From the NCBI GenBank assembly GCA_937885475.1, contig CAKZZR010000178.1, forward strand, positions 1-26,401: a DNA stretch of 26,401 bases, given 5' to 3'. Both the position numbers and the translations under genes were made by a program. The notes under the pieces are model-generated. The model was not told the origin of the DNA. It did no database searches and worked only from the letters and a program-made list of their open reading frames with translations. Source of the stretch: an uncultured Treponema sp. (GTDB lineage: Bacteria; Spirochaetota; Spirochaetia; Treponematales; Treponemataceae). Shown here one piece after another: positions 15,901-24,900 of the stretch. Each line of letters opens with the position of its first letter. Positions within the stretch are counted from its first letter, which is position 1.

Positions 15901-18900
15901 AGCGGAAACACGTTCTACTACATTGCATCTGACAAATACGGAAGAAAAACAACGCTTCAGTTTATGTACAAGATTGACTCCGTTGCGCCTTCGGTATACC
16001 CGGGCTGGACGGCTTCTATGGACAATAATCCTACGGCAGATTGGACGAATACGACGGCATTTACGTTCAAGATTCCAGTAAGCGATGCATGGGATACCCA
16101 AGCTAATAAGGTTCTGACTGATGCTGCCGGTGTTGATAAGGTTACTATTTATGTATATGAGGGTGCAGCTGACGCTAACGGAGACCCTACCTCTTCTGGC
16201 GCAATGTCTATGGGCGGTAAGTATAAGGACTCAACAAATGGCGCGGACAATTACTATTATACATACAACTCTACACAGTCAATAACGACAAATGGAACTT
16301 CATTTGTAACGATTAAGGCAAAGGATTTGGCTGGTGCCGGTAACGAAAGCGGCGTGCTTGCTTCGTACACGCTTAAGATTGATACAGTGGCACCAACGGT
16401 TTCGCTTGTAAATATTCCGGATAATTCGCTTTCTTTGGTTGGTAATGATATTTCTGCTGCTGGCTATGCTGTGAGCGCAACTGTTACTGATAACAATGGC
16501 GGAAGTGGCATTGATTCTGTAACTATTAAAGAAAATGGAACGGTAATTGCAACCGGCGTATTTGATGATGATTCTGGTAATTATTCATTCACATTACCAA
16601 AGGCAAGACTGACAACCGGAACGCATACCTTTGTTGTACACGCAAAGGATATTGCCGGAAACGTCAATTCAGACACGAGTATTTCTGTAACGGTAGATGC
16701 CGATGCTCCTAAGTTCAGTGGTGTTTCTTATTCACCCACGGCGGCTTCTGTGTCGGATGAGAATGTGGCTGATTCCGAAGTTTCTGTTGTAAACGGCATT
16801 GTGAACATTACCGGCACTATTACCGATGAGACCATGCTGCCAGACAGTGGTTCTACGGTTATTTATTGGAAGGCAACGGTAACATCTGGTACGCAGACAC
16901 AGGGTGCAGGTTCTGCGGTGTCAAAGTCTGGTACGGTAAATATGACGACGACCGGACTTTCCAGCTATGCTTTCTCATTCAAGTTGGATACAAAGGAACT
17001 TAAGGATGGAACTTGTGTCGTTCAGATGAATGCAGTTGATAAGGCTACCAACCGTAGTGCTGACAATGCTTCAAATTCCAGCGTTTCATTTACCATTCAG
17101 CAAAGGAGTGATTATCCGATTGCAAACCTTGAGTCCAGCATTGGACAAACCTCATTGTCTGACGAGAATGTAACTGCGAGCGCGATTGTTGATGCCAAAA
17201 ACGTACTTTCTAAAGACGGTAAGATTACCGGAACTTTAACCGATGATGATGGAATTGGTGCGATTCTTATGGAATACAGCACTGCCAAGAATGGCTCTTA
17301 CACCAGCTTGTATAGCGTAAGAGGCGGAAACAAGACGACTTATTCATTAGGCGCGCCGTTGGATGCACTTACTTCTGCGGGTATTTATTGGATACGCCTT
17401 ACTATTACGGATGACACCGCAGGAAATGGTAAGCGCTTGGACGGTTCTGACGCAGTGAAAACGGTTATCGGTCCATTTGCAATCGGTATTGACAACGAAA
17501 TTCCGACGCTCTCCATTTCTACCGAGCAAGGACAGTTCAAGGCTGCCAATACCGCGTTTACGGTGAGAGGTCTGACCTATGATGATTCCGGCGAGGTAAC
17601 CATAGACCGGTATTATTTAGATGATAACGGCGTGACTAAGCGTGCTGAAAAAACACTGCCATTTACAAGTCTTACTTCTGAAACTTCGTGGGAAGACACA
17701 ATTACAGCAGCCGAGGTTGGCGATACTGCCCATGTATTTACATATGTGGCAACAGATAAATTTGGTAACACTACAAAGCAAACGTTCAAATTTGTTATTG
17801 ATAACTATGCACCTACAAACTATGACAATGCTACTCAGCAATTAGGCTCTTCTTCATGGCAGGGAACCTCAACCTATACCTTTGATGGAGTGTATGTTTC
17901 TGACGCATGGAATCATACTTCGAGTGCGGAATATCCAAGTACTTCTGTAAGTGGCATAGAGGCGGTTTATCTTACTATTGACAGTGGTACGCCAATCGCA
18001 ATGTCTCCGGGAAGCTTGAAGGGAGACAGCGCTAAAGATAAGAATTTTACGCTCTATACTTCAACTCAGCCATTGAAGGATGGTTCTCATACTGCCGTTA
18101 TAACGGCAAAGGATAAGGCTGGAAAAACCTCTGGTTCTCTTGCAACGTATACCGTAAAGATTGATACGACGGCTCCAACGGTAAGTGCTGTTACCACAAC
18201 TGGCGGCAAAACAAGCCTTACCGCTGTAGATATAAACGCATTTGATATTATTGTAACTGCCGCGGACGGACCGAGTGACTCTGCATTTGGAACGGAAACC
18301 AGCGGAATAAGCAGTGTTAACATTTATAAAAATGGTTCGTCCATTGCAAATACGACGACACTTTCTGGCGGAACTTATGCCGTACGTATACCAAGTACAG
18401 AACTTACTACAGGAAATCACACGTTCACCGTGTATGTAACGGATGCCGCTGGAAATACCAACAATTCAAAATCAGTAGGCATAACGGTCGATGTTACACC
18501 ACCAACGGTAGAAAATGTGTCTTATTCGCCGACGGTTGCTTCTGCTTTGAACGATAATACGGAATACGTGAACGGTGTGATTACCGTGAACGGCAAGGTT
18601 ACCGATGAAACAAAACTTGGAACGACCGGAGCGCTTTCTTGGACGTTTGAGCAGACAGAAGCTGCGGCAACAAATACTAATGATGGCTTTACAGCAACGA
18701 CAGCAAGCGGAACTGTAGATTTGAGCGGAAACGCAAGTGAATCGTTCTCATTCAAGATTGCGACAGACTTGGTTGCAGATGGAACCTACACCCTTACCGT
18801 AACGGCAACAGATGCGGCAAACAATACTGCCACTACGGCGCAGGGGGCGTATGTAAAGACTGGAATTCTTGTGAATCAGTCTACGAATATTCCGTCTATT

Positions 18901-21900
18901 ACGCTGAATGGTGTTAATGTGGCAGCTACATCTGAGCAGCTTAAGACAGGTGCAAACCTATACGGCATGGGCAACAACACTCTTAATGTAACCGTTACTG
19001 ATGATGACGGAATTGCGACCATTACTTATAAAGTTGATTCAAACGAGGTTGTGAGTGTTCCCATTGATAATTCTCCGTTAAGCAAGACGTTTGCTATAGA
19101 TATGACGCAGTTCGGTTCAGGAGATCACACGTTGCATATTACTGCGACAGATATTTCCAAGGACATCAGCGGAAATTCTGCGGCTGTATCAACCTCTTCA
19201 CTTAAGGATACGGACGGCGGCACTTCTGCTGCTATGCTCTTTGCATACGATGATGACGCTCCTTCTATAAGCATAAGCACTGTTTCTAAGGGAGGGGAAG
19301 ATGTTGCTTACACGAACGGAATGTGGCTTGGAACGAATTTTACGGTAAAAGGCTCAACAGGAGATGCAAGCGGCATTGCTACCCTGGAATACAGCAATGA
19401 CGGCTCTAACTGGACAAGCTTTAATGACAGCATTGCATTGACCGCAGGTACGGCGGAATGGTCTCATTCCCTTGAAAATCAAAGCGATACACAGGACGGA
19501 AAACTGTATTATCGTGCGACGGACGTGTACGGTCGTGTTTCGCAAACGGCTCAGATTGCATACAATATTGATACTGTAAGCCCGGTTTTGGTAAGTGATT
19601 ACATAAAGGTAAAGGGGTCTTTAACACAGGACGGCAGCACAACATCGCAGGAAATTGCGCTTTCTGCTCTTTCAGATACATGGTTTACGGCAGAAGCGGT
19701 TCAGCTTATTGGTGTCGGCAACTCGTCGGAGAATGCTCGTGCCCTTAAGGAAACAAATCCTGAAGAAATTACGCTTACATTCGATGAGAATAATATATAT
19801 CATATTACCGCAGGCTCTCTGAATGCGTTTAAGTCTACGTTCACCTTGCCAGAAGGTACTAATAAAGGAACTCTTGTTGCCGTTGATAAAGCAGGAAACA
19901 AGTCTGCATCTATAGTACTGACCATAAAGGTTGATGCAACGGCTCCGGTAATCAGCAATGTTCTGCCTAAAGATAAAAAAACGTCTCTTACGGCCGCAGA
20001 TATTTCTGAGTATTACATAGATGTAGCGGCAACGGACAAAGATGGTGGCAGTGCCATTGCGACGGTTGTTCTTAAGGAAGACACAACGGAGATTGCTGCT
20101 GCTACAGAACTGACAGATAGCGTGTACAGGCTTTCTATTGCCTCTGAAAAATTAACGACAGCCTCACACTCGTTCGTGGTTTACGTTACTGACAAAGCCG
20201 GAAACGTAACAGCATCGAATCCACAGGTTATTACGGTTGACCAGACTGCACCTGCATTCAGCAATGATATTTCGTATACACCACAGGTAACGGTAGATGG
20301 CAATAAGTACGTAAACGGAACGATTACAGTAAGCGGAACGATTACCGATGAAACCCGTCTTGGAACAACGGATGCGCTTTCTTGGAAGATTGAAAAAACT
20401 GCTGATGCCGCAATGAATACTAATGCAGGCGTTAGCGCAACAACCGCTACAGGCACGGTAAGTCTTTCAGGAGGTAAGAGCGAGCTGTTCAGCTTTACAA
20501 TTGACACCAAGACGGTTGTTGACGGTACATACACGCTTACGCTTACTGCAAAGGACGCCGCGCAGAATACACAGACGAAAGAGTTTGCAAACATTGTGAT
20601 TGATCAGGATACTGACCGACCTGTGATTACGTTTACGAATCTTACGCTTACATCAGGCATGACGAACTCTGCGCCTATTTGGAACAAAGCCGATGAAATT
20701 TACGGAACGGTAACGGATGATGACGGTGTAAGTGAGGTTTATGTTTCTTTTGATGGAACAACATGGAGCACTACGAGCATTTTTGATGCAGGTTCTTGGT
20801 CGTTCACATTCAGCAAGGGCTTTGATGACTCCGCAAAGGGAGACGGTGAACGTACGATTTACTTTAAGGTTATTGATGCCAATAATACAGAATTTGTTTC
20901 TACGACTACAAAGAGCGCTCTCATTCATTCTGTAAAGCTTATAGATAAGGCTTCAACACCAAACAAATACGGATATAAGGACGCTGGCGGTAAATACGAC
21001 TCTACACCGTTCCCGCTGCTGTACATAAAGACAGACACGCAGAACCCTACCATTCCAAATATCTATTATTTTGCGGGCGAAACGTCTTACGATGACTCTA
21101 AATTTACTAGCGACTACTTAAAGGGCATAGAAGCAAAAATTGCCGACCAGACCGACACTGACAAATGGACAAGCGGAACGCCAGCTTCTGTGGGCGGAAC
21201 AAAGCGGCGCTATCTTTATGCACTTGTTCATGCCGAGGATGCCAATGGTGTGAAGGGCATTTCGGCAAAATGGGATGGAACTGTCGCAGAAAATGCAGAG
21301 GTAGGCCGTGCCAATATTGATGAAAAAACGCTTTCTGTATTCCGCTTTGATATGAATGCAAAGGCGACCGGCTATTCAAATATAGTGTTTACGGCAACTG
21401 ATAATGTAGACCGAATCGTACAGAAGGATTCGCAGATACAGATTGACAATGATGCACCGGTTATTTCGTATACAAGCCATAAGGATGGTACCCAGGTGTT
21501 TGGAAGCTCTTCCGTTTCTGTTAAGGGTATTTCAAACGATATAGAAAATCTGTACGTAACGGTAACGGATTCTGCGACTGCACCAACCGAAATCTACCCG
21601 AATACCTTTACGACGTCCGCAAGCAAGACCAACTCTTGGAAGCTTGCGAGCGAAAAGACCAGCGCCGCTTCGTTTACGATTAATTTTGCAGAAAGTGGAA
21701 ATAATGATACCAGCGGAGAATTCTACGCTGGTCCATTGAACAATTACTATGATTTGTATTTTAGTCCAACCAGCTCTGATGACAATGCAGAAACAAAGGA
21801 CATGTACGTATGGCTTTATGGAGAAGATTCCCTTGGCAATAGAGGCGCGGGTAAGTCTCTTAATCTTAAGGTAAATCCTCGCGGAGACAAGCCTACCGTA

Positions 21901-24900
21901 GAAATTCTGTACCCTGCGGACGATAATAAGGTTGGCGGTTCAATACGAATCAGCGGTACATCTGCTGTTCAGAATACCGATGTTACGGTTTCGAGCATAT
22001 ATGTTCAGATTGATCCTGCCTATAACGGTAGTTTTGATGAAACATGGTATACGGCTCTTGAGACAAAGAAGTCTACTATCGAAGATTCTGAATACCTCAA
22101 GATTGTAGACCAAGCGACGATTGGTAAGGGAATTCTTGCAAGCGGAGACGTTAAGAACTGGAATCTTACTATAAATACCTACAAAGAACTTGAGAACGAT
22201 AAAGAAATCTCAACAATCGGACTTCGTGTATATGCCGTATCAAGCGGCGGAAAGGTGAGCGAAGCTAGTCAAGTTTCCTTCCAAATTGACCCGAATGTTC
22301 CTGTAATCGGAGATCCTGAAAAAGGCTCTCTTAAATTGGAGAAGCACGAGAACGATGCGGCAGACGGAGCGGTTCTTAAGACGATTCCGTATACTTCTGG
22401 CATGTACATAAGCGGCATATGGTACCTTAAGGGAAGTGTCTATGATGACAGTGGTATAAAAACAATAACCCTGCATGATTCCTTTGATGGCACTACGAAG
22501 TCTTTGATAGGAAATACAAGCTACAGCTCATATCTTGCGGAAGATGGTGTAAATGTGGTAACTTCCGGCGAAGGTAAGAACTATCAGATGAACATTCCGA
22601 TTGGAAAATCAAGCGGCTTTGGAACGGTTACATATACGCTTACGGCAATTGAAAATACGCAGGTCAATCTTTCTTCTCAAACAAAGATAGAAATTAACTA
22701 TGATAATGTTAATCCTGCCTTTACGCTTACCGATGCAACCTGGGAAAATGCGTTGGCTGCCGACACTTCTCTTGTTGTGCAGAATTCAAATGGAACGTAT
22801 AGCATTTCTGGAAAAGTGAACGAAAATGCGGACACAAATAATAATACTCAGAGCGGATTCAACCGTATTGCAATGTTCTTTACCCGTACTCTTAACAATA
22901 CGACCTATGTTATTGACCCGATGATTGCAGGGGGAACGAATGGTACAGCCAACCGCTATGCGTCTACGGAGTTTGAATATAATGCGGTTGATGGTATCTA
23001 TTGGCGCAAGTACGAAACGGCTACAGTAGATGCAAGCAACGGCACCGTTACATTGGCTTCTGAACTTAAGAATATCCGTAAGGGTGGACTTTGTAAGATT
23101 GATGATGTGCTGTTCCTTATCTCTGATGTTGACAGTACTAACAATAAGATAACCTTGGATTCTTCTCCTGCAAGTGGTGGCACTAAGACTGCATATTTTG
23201 CGCTTGCGCAGATAATTGACCATGTAACGACAGAAGACTTTGGAGATGTTCATACACAGGCATATAATGAAAACACGACACTTCCAATGGGTTACGGTGA
23301 TGACGGCGACCAGATGTGTGAGACCGTTATTAAGAGCGGTACAACATGGAACTGGACGGCGGAAATCAATTCTTCATTGATTCTTGACGGTTCCGTGGAC
23401 GTTCATTTTGTTGCATATGATAAAGCCGGAAACCTTACGAAGGCAAATTATTCTGGTACCGTAAAGAATAATCAGCCACGTATTGCCGGTATTATCTATG
23501 GGCATGATGACAATTTGAGCGGTTCAATCGAAGACTCTGAACTTAGAAAGGGATACACCGGACTGTATACAAAGGCTGTTTCTGGTTTTACCAATGGTTA
23601 TTCAACTGCAACAAAGAAGGTTGATGTAATCAATCTGAGTGGCGATGGAACCTCTATTTCAGAAGACTTTACGGCATCTTCCGCATTGCTGAATCTTAAG
23701 GGACGATTCCTGCTTCGCCCAGAGATTGTTGGTGGTAACATAGGAATTGACTATCAGTATTCAGTAACAAAGAGCGACGCAAGCGAGGCATATGTAACCT
23801 CTGATTCTACAGTGTTGAGTACACAGCACGCAAGCGGAGACAATGTTCGTTCTGGTGATACAGCGTTGAGTGACATTGACCTTACACTTGCGGACTTGCT
23901 TGCTGGTGGTATTAAGGATGGCGATTTGCAGAAATTTGCATTCGTTCTGTATGATAAAACAGAAGGTCTTTCAGGCGATGCTCGTCAAAAGGCTACCATT
24001 AATATCTGGGCAAACGTTGCATTGCAGGACAATACCGCTCCAACGGCAAGCATAGCTCCGTTCTACTGGGAAAGCGCTTCTAAAAACAGCTTGTATGAAA
24101 ACAAATCCGCAAACGGTCATATTGAGCTTGAGAACGATTTGCCACCAACGAAATTTACACAGAATGGCTCAACAATCTACGACCGTGATCCAAAAGTTTC
24201 TGGTAAGATTACGCTTCGTGGCATTGCAAAAGACAATAGCCATTTGAGCAGCATTAGCGTAACTGTGCCGAACTTTAAGTCTAACGGAAATACAACGCTT
24301 GCGCTTGCTACGTATGATTATGATAACTCCAAATGGACGCTTGGTTCTGAGGATATGGACACAAACGGCTGGTCTGCTAAAATAGAGGAGGAAACATTCA
24401 GTAACACCGACGGACACACCGTTAAGTGGGCGTTGAATCTTAATACTGCTCTTATTACGACTGTTGCTGCCGCAGACGTTAAGGTTACCGTTTCTGCAAC
24501 CGACCACGGAATTGCAAGCGTCGTAGACGGAACGGTTAGCTACAGCCCGCGTACTGCCGGAGCTGGCGTTGAAAGCAGCACCTCAGCCACCAGCACCACC
24601 CAAACCACAACTTCCGCTAATACGCCTTATTACAAGATGGATGTGGTGCCGTATATGACGAAGATTAGCACTCCTAACCGCACCAAGAGCGGGCTTAAGG
24701 ACAACAACATCCGTTCGGCTAGCGGCAAGTACAGTATTATTAAAGGCTCTACAGCAGACTTCATAAAAATAGAAGGCTTTAATTTAAGTCCAGCTACCGG
24801 TGCAGTAAGAATCAAGAATGAGGCGAATGCGAAATCAACAAGTTCAACAGCTACTGACGGTATTGGGGTTGCTTTCTCAAATATTGCAAGTGATTTTACT

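Noticed and set aside
20181..20594. 137-codon hydrophobic open frame on the - strand that looks membrane-like
   Set aside because: The Val/Ser/Ala-rich product is the reverse complement of Thr/Asn/Asp-rich repeat codons; the same artefact occurs opposite 3289-3759, 18087-18323 and 18522-18755.
15265..20607. Possible CRISPR array or DNA-level satellite
   Set aside because: The repetition is at protein level with a period of about 1.75 kb and diverged DNA; no short direct repeats with unique spacers are present anywhere in the window.
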